From contig OY829540.1 in the NCBI GenBank assembly GCA_963691705.1, positions 7,578,001-7,642,000 of the forward strand: DNA of 64,000 nucleotides. The letters are read 5' to 3'. The notes below the pieces were generated by a model. The model had not been told where the DNA came from. It was given only the letters and a program-made list of their open reading frames with translations, and made no database searches. Positions 12,396 through 24,903 of the stretch are shown here, one piece after another. The stretch is from Viola odorata. Its lineage: Eukaryota > Streptophyta > Magnoliopsida > Malpighiales > Violaceae. The first letter of the stretch is position 1. Every line of letters starts with the position of its first letter. A program made the position numbers and the translations under genes.

Positions 12396-12460
12396 CTTTG
12401 ACAGTAGTTGCAGCAGCTGCCTTGGCAGAAGGTATTTCAATTGTTTTGTATGTAAAGGTA
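12396..12460 (+). pseudogene. Possible exon fragment, unrecognised
   Basis: A GC-richer patch in AT-rich DNA reads in one frame as ADQSPLTVVAAAALAEG, the kind of Ala-rich text found in plant regulators. It has no start, and no further exon was found around it. It may be a captured or decayed gene piece; I do not recognise the parent. Confidence 0.2.
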
Positions 12461-13044
12461 AGAAAGAACAATCATATGAATGTGTTGTTGGATCTTGTAA
12501 TTAATTTTGGTAATTAGGAAACTGGGTCAGATTCTAATTAACCCATCAATTAATCTTTGCAAATAGAGCTAATTATTAGGAGCTAATTAAGGAGTACTAC
12601 TAATTAGATGGGATTTTAAATCCTGAACAAGAGAAGTGTGATTCTTTATGGTTTTAAAATTTGTGAGTGAATCAAGATTTGAAGACTTGTTGAAGCTAAA
12701 TAAAGTAGAGATGAAAGTTGGAATACTATAGTATGGTCTATCCCATGGCCATAATCCTGATTGAATTATGACAAGGATTCACAAAAGATTAATATACAAT
12801 TAACTGAATTAATGGTTTATCTTTTAATAAAAGATAATTGCATTTTTTATTTTTATTTTATGGTGACGAAAAGTGACACATGAGCTATACAACAATGTCA
12901 TTTTAACCAATATAGTCAAATTTAATTAGTGTATTTTTTATTTATTTAAAACTAGACTATTCAAAGCATTTTTTTCATGATATAATAATCATTTTTTCAA
13001 CGCAGATACTAAAACAAAACATAAACTAATAAACTTGATTAAAT

Positions 13045-13165
13045 ATAAGGGATATAAATACACGCACACACCTAGCAATCTCAAGCTCAGCCGCTGTTTT
13101 CCTTTTCTTTCTCGTCGGCGGCGGACGCAATTCCGGCGAGAACCTCCTCTAATTCGTAGGTGCTT
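13045..13165 (+). promoter_or_regulatory. Possible orphan promoter and leader exon
   Basis: TATAAATA at about 13053 is followed by a pyrimidine-rich, GC-richer leader (CTTTTCTTTCTCGTCGGC) and a possible donor CG|GTAGGTG-like site near 13157. This resembles the start of a housekeeping plant gene, but no coding exon follows before the retrotransposon at 14.7 kb. Confidence 0.25.
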
Positions 13166-13169
13166 TTCT

Positions 13170-14727
13170 TCTTCTTTTGGCAATTTACACCCAAAGATCT
13201 GAGATGATCAATTATATAGGTTAGTTGATCGAATTTGGACAGATGGAGATAGAAGCAGGTGGTGACCCAATTGTTAGACCAGATTTGGGGCAGATCCAGA
13301 CCCGAATATCTGACTTGGTTCGATCAGTGTCCACCTCAGGCCAAGACCTAAGCCCTGTCTTGGTCCGATCAGAATCAGCGCCCACTGGTAGTTTCGTAAT
13401 TTCATGCAAGAGTGGAGGGTAAAAGTTTGTGGAAGCGAGTGGTGGATTGGATACAGTTAAAAAAAAGGTGTGGATCCACCCACAGACGCTGTAATGGTCC
13501 ATCTCTTTGCTACCCAACGGGGTGGCCAACCGACAAACTCCGCTTTTGTGGGCCCGTCCATTTGCTCCCTTTGGTGGGGCCCTTTTTCGTTTTTCCTGGA
13601 TTTTTTCTTGAACGGATTTTACATTCTTAATTATACACCACACCATACAAAATTACAAACGGATCAATCTTCCCATTAATTGCAAAACTTGGACTTTAAG
13701 TCTCATTTGATGTTTACTATTATAATAATAAATTATTACGACTCATACTTTACTTACATAAATAATCGAGGCTATTAGAGTCATAATGATAGATTTTACT
13801 ATACTTAATTTATATGAATTATAATTAAAATATGAGTTGATATTTCTTTTGAGAGAAAAAAAGAAGAAAAAATACTACAATGTTTTTAAATCACTATTTA
13901 TTAATTAATTAATTTGATGATAAAAAAGATATTTTTTTTGTTCTACTTAATTATACCTACCCTAAAGACAATAATCATAATAACAATTATTCTACTCTAT
14001 TTAAGTTATGCTTTTTTTAGGATCATGAGATTATGCGCATATATTTCCCAGATGTTTTCTTGTGATAATTGATAATAATTAATAGTAGCAATTATAACAA
14101 ACTGAAGAGGACAGTACGTAGTATGAGTTGGGAAAAAGCAAGAACAAAGCATGGCAGATCGTTGATCGACCATCTTCCTTTTTATTAATTTTGTTCAATT
14201 ACAAGCTTGAAATCTTGAAAGAAAATTAGGTCATATAATTGGAGACAGCATATGAATACAAATAATTGCACCGAGAATACAGAAAACTGTATTGGATGAG
14301 TACTAATCACGTTTTAAAAACTGTTGGCGCGGCTCATCAAGAAATAAAATATTCATATACAGTAATTGCAAGTTCGCTACCTACACAAAGATTGAATTAG
14401 AGTTATTAGTACTCAATTTGAGAGTTTAGGGATATATATGTAATTAGATCTTGCAATTGGAATGTGTATTATACCATTTTCTACGTCACTATCGACTCAT
14501 GTAAGGTTATAATCACCTTAGAGATTGAAAGTTTGTTCGTATTTAGGGCAGATGATATACACATCATAGGCTCACGCACAGGCAGAGGCAGACCCCCAGC
14601 ATGGGAGATGGACATACATGACCCAGATTCTAAAAATACAGCTTGAGTTGTGATGTGGCACTCACAATTACTTACAGGGACCTTACGTATCCTTCCACCA
14701 TACAATAATAATGCCACTATACGGGAA
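13170..14727. other. Spacer before the LTR element
   Basis: Open frames at 13.2-13.7 kb occur on both strands without family motifs. The rest is AT-rich. Nothing supported. Confidence 0.4.
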
Positions 14728-14732
14728 TAATT

Positions 14733-15181
14733 TGTTGGAAAATCCTGCAAAATAAAGTTAGAAATACAAAGATCGAGTCGCGTACAAACGCTCGCCCTAA
14801 AGGAATTTATTTCCCCCAGGATAAAACGATCTCTTCCGATTTAGAAATCGGGATCCAGAACAGCAAGAATAACAATAGAATAATAACCAGGAAATAAAGC
14901 TCTCAATTTGAGTGTAGTGTTTCTCTTCTTGATATCTCTTTGGTTTGATGGAGTAGGTGATATTTACAGGGAGGAAAAGATCCAAACCATTATGATAGAA
15001 ATATGTGGTCATTATGGTGGAGATTGATGACCATTAAGGTGGGGATTATCATGGCCATCATGGCCATTACCGTTACAGAATCATGGCAATTAAGCCGTTG
15101 CACAATCATGGTAATTAAGCCATTCATAGCCGTTGGAATGGGAGAGATATTCAACCTTTGGAATATCATTATTTTACAACA
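14733..15181 (-). repeat. LTR (downstream copy in element sense)
   Basis: 449 bp, starts TGTTGG and ends ACAACA on the plus strand. Preceded by TAATT. Differs from its partner at four positions. Confidence 0.93.
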
Positions 15182-15362
15182 ATCCCCCACATATTACAAA
15201 GGTTGATTTTAATCATCATGGCCATTATATGGCCGCTGTGACCATTAAGAAGAATTATGGCCATTACATGGCCGTTGTGGCTATTAAGGAGAATTAAGAA
15301 GAATGGTTATGCAACCTTTGTAATAATTATTTTACAACAACCCCCCACATATTACAAAGGTT
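15182..15362. repeat. Reiterated LTR edge and purine tract
   Basis: The junction TTTTACAACA-TCCCCCACATATTACAAAGG at 15172-15203 recurs at about 15330-15360 as TTTTACAAC-ACCCCCCACATATTACAAAGG. Between the two are repeated GGCCATTA-type words. A local duplication of the 3' end of the element is likely. Confidence 0.7.
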
Positions 15363-15899
15363 GACATTAAGAGTTCCTGGTTATTATATATGGAGTATAA
15401 CTTTTTGAATCTAGTGTCTTTTGGTCTATGAACCAGACCTAGATAAATAAACTTTATCCTCAAATAGATAATGGTGAAGTTTAAAACTTCTATGAACCAT
15501 TAGCTCTTTTGTAAGGTAGGGAATCTATTTATCATGTTATACCCCCACAATTCTTACTGTTAACGCGGTTTTGCGCGTTTTGGCCATGCGCGTGCCTGGA
15601 TGTTAATGAATACTCTAGAGATTATGCCACAATCTCATAGGAGCGGCCCCACTCCACATTCATATAGGTGATTTCATCAAATGTATCCGCAATCAATACA
15701 TCACCCATAAGGGATATGAAATCATTAAGAGTTCAAAACTCATCCTCTCAATCAATGCAGTATAACACATCCACACCTTAGGAAGGACAATCAATTTGTG
15801 TTAACAGAATTAACAAGTGACTTGTTATTACCCATATGAACCTTCTTCATGGGATCTCCAATCACAAAGGTTGGGTTCCCATCACTGTTAATTTTCCAA

Positions 15900-16010
15900 T
15901 ATGGCTTTAAGTCCCATTCCCCTCGATGTTTCTTCAATTAATTTTTCCACTCAGAGACTTAGTCAGAGGATCGGCCAAAATCACTTCTGACTTCTCATAA
16001 TCAACAAATA
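15900..16010 (-). pseudogene. Copia polyprotein C-terminal remnant
   Basis: Minus-strand translation gives VDYEKSEVILADPLTKSLS, the end of the Ty1/copia RNase H region. After a one-base frame change comes a second conserved stretch, EETSRGMGL. Stops and the frame change make it non-functional. It fixes the superfamily and direction of the 14.7-18.9 kb element. Confidence 0.75.
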
Positions 16011-16214
16011 TCATTTAAACAATAGCTAGCTCAACCACATGCAAGCCTCAGCTTGGCAAACATAATGTATCGATACATAGGTGTTACACCCAATAAAATT
16101 CTCACATGTTGTAGAATTTCATCCAAAAATTATTAACATTACTAGTGGATCATCACATTTCATCACTAGTAGATTTTAATCTCATCAAATCTCATTTGAA
16201 TATAAAATTCAATT

Positions 16215-16430
16215 ATCATCATTGTATTTTCTAATACAACGGATACCACAATTCATTGTAGTTATCATCACTGTATTCTCTAATACAGCGGAAACTCAAT
16301 TTATATATGATACCACAATTCATGGTATCTATCATCACTGTATTCTCTAATACAGCGGAATCTCAAGTTATATATGATACCACAATTCATGGTATCTATC
16401 ATCACTGTATTCTTTAATACAACGGAATCT
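16215..16430. repeat. 67-bp tandem repeat inside the LTR element
   Basis: Three units with period 67 start at 16264, 16331 and 16398, each with ATCATCACTGTATTCT and a CACAATTCATGGTA-like part. A shorter, diverged unit precedes them at 16215. Located in the non-coding interior of the copia-type element. Confidence 0.8.
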
Positions 16431-18481
16431 TAAGTACGTCATTTAAGAGTACTGAAAACCTTGACATCAAAATGTCCAATTCTTAAGAAAAATGGAAAAC
16501 CTCAACACAAAGTTCTGGTGATAGTATTGTGCTAACACATCACATCTCTCATTTATTTATTTATTTGCCCATTATCACACTTGTGATATCATTGCTGCCA
16601 CAGACTCACAAAAGTATTAGTATACTTCATGGCATTTTTTTGTTTTTTGTTTTTTTAATAAATAAATAAAACAATAATTATAATATTCGGACCCCCACAT
16701 TTGCGAATATTATTCTATTTGTTTAATTCTACCAAATAAATATAATTGGTACATTCTTAATTTCACACAATTACACAAGAATTAAGATTGAAAGTAAATA
16801 CCTCTTTGAGAGCACATCATCTCTTATAGTATCGAGTATAATCAAATTACTCATTAATTTGATCGCAAGCTTCACGAGCGTTGAAATATATACGTTATAT
16901 ATTTTCCCATAATTAAGTTTTCTGCAAACTTGATTAGCTAGATAGTTCACTGCACAATTGATCCCTACCACTTTAATCAGGAAACAATCGCATTGATTAA
17001 TACTCACAATTTCCACATATATATTTATGAGAATATTAATCAATCCATAGCAGTAATAGTCACACCACTTAACAATAATTTTACATGAATCACTGTTTTA
17101 AATTCTTTTTAAACAGTAAGACTAAACATTGATCTGTTTCCACAGATTCAATTCTTCTCATTTAAATACATTAATTGCACCAATTATTAACATAAATAAA
17201 ACAATTTATGTCAAACAATGTATCTTAAGGAATTATTTTCACATTAAGTGAAAATCTATAACATTAATTAAGATACCTCATAAAAATTGCAATTAAGCAT
17301 ATTGTATAAACATTTATGCACAAAATCCCAATTTTGGTACAAATCAACTTTTCAATCATTAATCACTTTTTGTTTAAAAATATCACATAAAATTGCAATT
17401 AAATTTTGGAACCTTAATTGCATACCGTAACACGGAGATTTCAATTTCACCAATAATAAAGTCATCATCCACTTTATTTTCATAATCAATTAAGAATAAT
17501 CTTATATATTAAAAACTCATTTATATTTGCACCGCTTACTCCATTGCCACATTGTAACAGTAATATAACAATTAATATCGGTCATTCACCTCTTATCATT
17601 GTTAAACAAATCTTGAGTAATATAAAACACTAACCAAGAAAATTTATCAAGCACATGGAGAATAACATACCTTGATACATACTTGTATCGTATCTGAATC
17701 ACTAAGAGACATGAATTTCATCATCAATATGGTCCTCATGAATGCCCCACAAGTAATTAGACTTTTTGAGAAATTAAATTGTTAAATAAATCTCTCATAA
17801 AATTATAATTCATCATGTACCATCAAAAATGAATTCTTCGTATTGCAATAGTATGTATGGCAACAACATCAAATTTGGATGAATGCACTTAATTGCATTT
17901 AAGAAATTATTTGACTAAGTTTAAACATTAGTCCATTGCCACAACATATATACGTAACTCATATAATACATTGAAATTTATTTAATGCATCCCATTATAA
18001 CAATATTTATGGCATTAATACATTACCTCATAATCTTTGAATTCATTCTCGAGCTCCTTTGTAATTACTCTTAGGAATATGTACGTGCACCATTATTGCT
18101 TAATAAAAAATACCCTCCACAATAATTGGTATCAATAGAAAATAAAATTAAATAATAAAATATTAAGCAATATCAATATATAACAAACATCTCAAATTCT
18201 TGGCAATGATCATAAAAATTATGATACATATACATGGCATGGAATGTCGAAAAGAATGAATCAAATAATTAATTTATGTCATGGACAAATTGTATTAACA
18301 TTCCAATGTTAATTCACCCAAATAATTTTTAGAAGCATATCCTCTTAGTTAGGGATACTATTAATTTACCACAAAGAAAAGGAAACTGATACTTATCTGT
18401 TAAGCATAAGATGATGATATGAACTTTCTTTTCTTTGCACTCTTAATCGATCCATCACCAGTAGAATAAATTCCTTTAGAT

Positions 18482-18930
18482 TGTTGGAAAATCCTGCAAA
18501 ATAAAGTTAGAAATACAAAGATCGAGTCGCGTAGAAACGCTCGCCCTAAAGGAATTTATTTCCCCCAGGATAAAACGATCTCTTCCGATTTAGAAATCGG
18601 GATCCAGAACAGTAAGAATAACAATAGAATAATAACCAGGAAATAAAGCTCTCAATTTGAGTGTAGTGTTTCTCTTCTTGATATCTCTTTGGTTTGATGG
18701 AGTAGGTGATATTTAGAGGGAGGAAAAGATCCAAACCATTATGATAGAAATATGTGGTCATTATGGTGGAGATTGATGACCATTAAGGTGGGGATTATCA
18801 TGGCCATCATGGCCATTACCGTTACAGAATCATGGCAATTAAGCCGTTGCACAATCATGGTAATTAAGCCATTCATAACCGTTGGAATGGGAGAGATATT
18901 CAACCTTTGGAATATCATTATTTTACAACA
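18482..18930 (-). repeat. LTR (upstream copy in element sense)
   Basis: 449 bp, identical to the 14733 copy except at four sites. Followed directly by the TAATT target duplication. Confidence 0.93.
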
Positions 18931-18935
18931 TAATT

Positions 18936-21900
18936 ATCATGTACTCTCGAAATATATCAACTCATATTTTACATTATCACTCATATAAAATAGCGAGGTA
19001 CATTACTAAAAAGTAAAAACTTCACACTTGAGGATCCCACCCATTAATAATAAATTTATTACGTGAGTGTAGTGTAAAATATAAATTGATATTCTATAAT
19101 TTTCACCCAATATCAAAAGTCATTTTCAGATATTGGGTTTGTGGTACCCTCTTATTGGCTGGGGCAGGGCCTTTGTGGGGTAGTTTTGTCCCCCGAATGA
19201 GCCAAATGGGTCTAACTTTGGCTAAGATAAAAAGCATACAAGCCCCACGGCCAGGCCTTACACGTTGCCTTCCTCATATATCCAGCCCTTACTTGGTCCT
19301 GCTCCACCAACATATACGTTTAGACATTTGATAATGAAATTTCAAGAATGGATCGATTCCCTTTATTAGATGCCATGACCAAATGTATCTTCATGTATGG
19401 AACCACAAAAATTAAGAATGTACATAGACTGTTATTGTTAGAAACTTTAGTTCATAAATTCATTTATTTTTCTAAAACAATTTGTCGTCTCTACGAATAT
19501 ATATCTTTTCTATTTTTTTTAAGGAAGAGACTATTCCAATATATATGAACGGTTCGTATATACTAAATGTATTATCGTGTTAAGATTAACTTGAATTCTA
19601 TTAAAAGTTAAATATATTTGAGGGAGAAAATAATAGCAGAATATTGCTAACCCTTTGAATAAACAATATCCTCCCTCCACATACAGGACATGAAGATCCT
19701 CTAACAGTTTTGTAATCTTATTGTCCTAAACTGGAATTTTTATTGGTAGTAGAGTTAATTCTAGAATTTGTCTGTATCTATTTGACATAACCGATCAAAG
19801 TATAAAGTCATGTCCCTTAAAAACACAAATGGAATCCGATTCATGGAAGGTAAAGTTAAAAAACGTAAGAGTACTTAATAATAACTCTATTGTTTTGTTC
19901 TTAATTAATCCATCCCTTGAATCAAAATGGGAAACCAAAATTGGGATTAATTAAAGTTAATCATATAGTAAGATTTAATTTATTATCTGTAGAACATATG
20001 CATTGTCGTTTTACGGGCATGTTTGACCATTAGATTAGATTGGGGGGAAGCATAATTTGCTAGGAAACTAATCCAAGGAGAATGCACGGTCAAATTAACA
20101 AGTTTTTGTTTTTTTTAGGATTATGACTAAAACTAGGTGGTTTAAGGTCAAGTAATATTGGATTTTGTAGGACAATTAGTCAAAATTAGATAGCTTTAAA
20201 AAGGTTGAAAATCACAGTTTGCGGTCGGTAAATGATTACATCGATCTCAAAGTTAATTATAAGTATTACTACTAATTAATTACCCTCTCCTTAATAAACT
20301 TGTCAAAGATTCGCGTGCAACGCATGGACGACAGGTAAGATGAATGTGACGCGACAAATTGCTGTTTAGCTGTAAGCTGTAGCTTATTATTGACAGAACA
20401 AAACGCAAAAAGAGAGTATATTGTAAGAAAGACATATCGAAGAAGCTAATGATATATGTGGTCTGTCTTGGCAGTCGAGATTAATTAGGGTGTGTGTAGA
20501 TAGCTGTGTGTTTGGGAGGTAGCTTTTCACTACCATCCTGCTGTACATTCTTGCTTCCTTTTGCAGCCCTCTTGGCTTGCTAATAATAATTCTTCCGCTT
20601 ATTAAAAAAAAAATGATATGGTGATAGTAGTATCATGTTTACTGCATTGATTAATTATTAATTAGCTCTAATCCAATGATTTTGTTTTTGTTTTTGTACA
20701 TGTTGGTTTGGTGTGGTATGAAGAATATAATGTTTTGTTTCTTCTGGCTCTTCTTTACAAGGTGAAAGATATATATCATAACACCTTTTTTTTTCCTGTT
20801 TGTGTCACACTTTCGCTGTTTGGCTAACAGAGAGGGTTTCTTTCACACCACCCAGGACTGAAAAGAATTCCCTAGAGAATATTTTACGGTCGTTGATTGA
20901 TAGCATGAGGTCGATCATTATATTAAATGTCGACTATTCTGAATTTAAGTTGGACAAAATTTTAAGATGCGTCTTTTCTTTAATAAGCATAACTGTGCTA
21001 TATCAAATCAAAACCAAACGGGTCATTTTATCCTACAAATTGCTAGCGACGCCGACCCAAATACAATCATTTAGTTTCTATTAATCGAATCAATAATGTC
21101 TTTAATTAATAGTATCTAGCTATCCTACCCTAGCTATAGACTGTAGTATCTCCCCTACCTAGCTAGGTATCGTTTGCTAGGTCAAAGCCACTGTTTAGTT
21201 GCGTGTTTGGTATAATAGGTTAGGGCAAAGGAAAATGATAGTAGAACTGTTTTTCTTTCTTTTTTTCCTAGCTGGTGTAAGTTCATATCAGTAAAGAAAA
21301 CTTAGAAAAGGGAAGTTATAAAAAGATCCATTTTCCTTTTCATTATTCTTTGGTCGGTTAAGATAAACACTATCTTTCTTGATGATAGAAATGATGATAA
21401 TGAAGCTGATCATGTATATGCGTCACTCAATCGACTGACGGCTTTGAGTGCTTTCTTTAGGTTTGGAAGATTAAATCATCACATTAGTCATAATTAAGTC
21501 ATCTAATTTGATTTGATTTGCTGTTTTATTTCAAAAAGCAGTCGCTACGCAAATTATTAATTAACAACTATGATAGCATGTCGATCTACACATGTTAAGA
21601 GTAATAAAATAATTAAATCTTCTTTTTCTTTCTTTTCCCTTTAAGCCTCTTCAATAATCGGTTCGAAAAAATAAGATTCTTTAACAATAATAAAAATTAA
21701 ATATCTTCTTTTCTATAAAAAAGAATATAAAATAAAAAAAAACAAAAAACTTTGCAGCCTCTTAATTTCTAAATAAATTTCAGAAAGGACCCAAGCGGCC
21801 GACAATTTTTTAAATTCATGGAATTTATTAGGGAAAGTGAAGCCGTTTATTCTGAAGGGATGGATATTCAATTTCCAGATCCCAAAGACCAAAAGGTATA

Positions 21901-24150
21901 CATTATTTCATTTTTTCTCATTATTTCTATTCAAATTATCACACTATCATCAAATTGGGTCGATGCATAATTATTTTTTTGTCATTTGCACAAAATATAT
22001 ACCTCAAAATCAATAAAATGACAAGTATTATGAATAGTAAAAATTCGTAAAAAAGCGACAGTTATTAAAAAACAGAGGGAGTATATATTACAGTATAAAT
22101 ATAAATTATAATTATACTCTTATCAAAATGGAAAGGGGGATTACGATGGTGATCCCACCCACAACTAGTAATTATGATCAGTGCATAGATTGGGTCGACG
22201 TCTCGCCTGTTGGTCAACCTCTTTTTTTTTTTAAATAAAATTAAAAAGAGTCGAAGAAAGAAGAAGCTTGTATCCATCGGTAGGATTTGGCCATTGGAAT
22301 TAAAGTCACTTGCTGATGTTAGTGTTCTTTAATTCCTATAATAATTCATATATTTCTTACGCATGAGTTATCTTTTCCCACTATTGGCAATAGACTCTTG
22401 CGGGCCAAAATTATGCAATAAGTATGACTAACAAGCTCAATAATATTTGAACGGGTTCAGTTTAGGTAAAAAGAACACTTATATCAGCCACCACACACAT
22501 AAAAGTTATAGGTCAATCGGTAATTACACACTATTTTTATGAGGTAGGTAATAGGTCAATTTGTATTCAGGTGATAAACTGAATTTTTTAGACTCTAAGC
22601 TTCTTTTTTTATCCGAAAAAAGATAACCCTCTTACTTGATTTGATTGGAGGTTTGATATGCATAAATTACTTATCTAGTATAATTATTTGATTGAAAGTG
22701 CACCCTAAGAATTTTTTAATAAACCTATTTAACTGAACACGATTAGTTGCATTTCAAACCATATTAATTAAACAACACATGTTAAGTAGCACATTAGCCC
22801 TTCTCAAAAGAAGAAGAAGAAGCCCAAGTGGCTAATCTTGTCAAGAATTGATCAAGCTAGATATATGTAAACTTTAAAGAGAATCTTGTACTATGAGCCA
22901 AACATTAAAAAAAAGTCCCTAATGCTAAGCGTGCAATGAAACAGATTGATCAGAGAAGTTGGGCTCCATGGCCCATGGGACAGACAATGGAAGCTGTTGA
23001 TGCCCACTAAAATATGTAACACAGACACCACCATCACCTAATTGCTAAGCCATGTTTGGCATAAATGGCTAATCAATGTCTGGTAAATGGATGAGTTTTT
23101 GGGTAATATAAAGAGACAAACATCAAACCTTACAAACGCATGTGGAGTTGTTTTTATCAGAAGGCCCAAAAAACTAAATTAGCTAACTGGTGAAGGAAGA
23201 TGGTTCGTTGGTGAGGAAGCACATTGACAAATACACCCACCAAAATAAATATTTGGTTTTGAGATTTTGTTGTTGCACACGTGCGATCTTGTTGCTGGTA
23301 ATGCACCAGGTATTGTTGTCTAGGATTTGTCTGTTGTTACTTAGCAACCACGATAGTACAATTTGTGTTAATAAATACGTAACTCATTAATTATCTGTTG
23401 ATGATAATTTATTAATAAAAATTTAGATTTAAGTTTAAATCTTACCTCTATTTATAATTTTCTTTAAAAAAAAACTCGTGCGAACAAATTAGCTAGACCA
23501 ATGCTTACAGTTACAGACTCACACGAATAGGAGAATCCAAGGGTCTGGTTGTGCCGTGCAGGGAGGTGTTTTAAACTTTGGGTTGGGCTTTTATTATAAG
23601 CCCATCAATGTATGCTTTTTAGCCCAACCCATCTTGTCGATTATAAGGAAGGGGGTCGTGGGGCTACGGCCCAAACTACACAGCAATCGTGTCGTTCATC
23701 TATTTATTTAATTCTTTTAGGATCTGACTAAAATAATTGGGACAAACACTAGAATATTTTGAAATTTAACTAAACTAATTGAAAATAACAAACACACGGG
23801 GTTTTATGGACGAGAAACAGCTAAATAATTCATGAACTTTCAGATAACTAAGTCTATTCATAACAAGCAAAAGAAAATCAAAGTTAAACGCATATTTAGA
23901 GTAGCGAATTCCGTTGCAGATAGTACAGTCATTTTGCTTTTCATCGACACCTTTTTTTTACCAATCGTTACTTCAACTCTCATCTTACAAGATAACTTGA
24001 GTTCTTTACTCGTTCATTCTGCAAAGTTTTTAAGTCCTTTTCATCGCAAAAAAAAAAAAAACTGTATTTACCTTGAACAGAGCCGTTACGCACTTACGCT
24101 CAAGTACTTCCCTTACGATTCTTGAATAGATGCTCCAACTCTTCTCGGCA
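18936..24150. other. Gene-poor spacer
   Basis: About 5 kb of AT-rich DNA. No open frame exceeds 100 codons and none shows a family motif. A lone Stowaway-type end (ACAGAGGGAGTA) occurs near 22073. A short inverted word (GGGTTGGGCTTTT against AGCCCAACCC) lies at 23.58-23.63 kb. No tRNA or other RNA gene recognised. Confidence 0.5.
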
Positions 24151-24189
24151 GTAAAATTTCACGGTTTTAAGATTGACGGGCACGATTTT

Positions 24190-24320
24190 GTTCCCACACT
24201 CTAATTTTTCTATTTCTTGGGTGAATGAAATAGAGAAAACCGACCAGGATTTATCAAATAATGTTATCTTTATCGAAGAATCGATTTCTTGATCTTTCTT
24301 AGTTTGTTGTGGGGAATACG
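24190..24320 (-). pseudogene. Diverged partial copy of the 24.8-27.2 kb coiled-coil gene
   Basis: Minus-strand frame reads YSPQQTKKDQEIDSS and later LFDKSWSVFSISFTQE. It aligns without gaps, except one short deletion, to YFPQKIKKHQETDPS and LRDKSWSASSVSST of the disrupted gene at 26.9-27.2 kb. About 70% DNA identity over roughly 110 bp by eye. No complete gene around it. Confidence 0.5.
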
Positions 24321-24903
24321 CATCAAGATTATTAACGATTTTAAGATTTGAATAGTTTATTTTCTTTGAAATAAAATTGAAGTGTTAAAATAGGTGAAAA
24401 TATGTAAAGCCATATGTGCTATTTTTGTTAGTTCAAGTACAATCTAAAAATACCATATTACAATTTACTTACAATATGCAAACCTCAATGATCATTTATT
24501 TCCCCTTTTTTTATAGAAAATGCTTTACATGCTACAAAACTATGGTATAATTTGAATGATATCAATACAATTAAAAATAACTAAGGAATACCATTTAAAT
24601 TTTGTACAAATTTTGGTTGTTTTTATATAAAAAGTTAAAAGACTAAAATCTCGAATTGTAGACATCCCAAAAGAGCCCAACTTCATCTCCCTCCTCTCCA
24701 CAAAATCCCTCACCCAATTGTCTATGAACACGCAGCTACCGGAACTATTAGACCCTATTGTGTCACCACCCTCTTTCTCCTCCTCATTCAAGAACGACAG
24801 AACATGTTTCCCGATAACCTTTTTCGACACCATAAGCCTGCATCCATTCCCGAGATCGCTCTCCGTACAGTTGCAGCTGTGTTGAAATCTCTTGCCGCCT
24901 CGC

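Larger units (their letters stand above)
14733..18930 (-). mobile_element. Young copia-type LTR retrotransposon, non-autonomous
   Basis: Complete 4198-bp element with 449-bp direct LTRs (14733-15181 and 18482-18930), each TG...CA, flanked by the 5-bp target duplication TAATT (14728-14732 and 18931-18935). The LTRs differ at four sites only (about 0.9%), so insertion was recent. Orientation is minus: a purine tract (TGTGGGGGAT read on the minus strand) abuts the 15181 LTR, and a Ty1/copia RNase H C-terminal remnant reads on the minus strand. The interior is AT-rich without a gag-pol frame, so the proteins came from another copy. I could not find a standard initiator-Met primer binding site beside the 18482 edge. 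Confidence 0.93.

Noticed and set aside
24540..24833. 97-codon minus-strand frame overlapping the end of the split coiled-coil gene
   Set aside because: It is in another phase from the frame that continues across the TRIM, and shows no motif.
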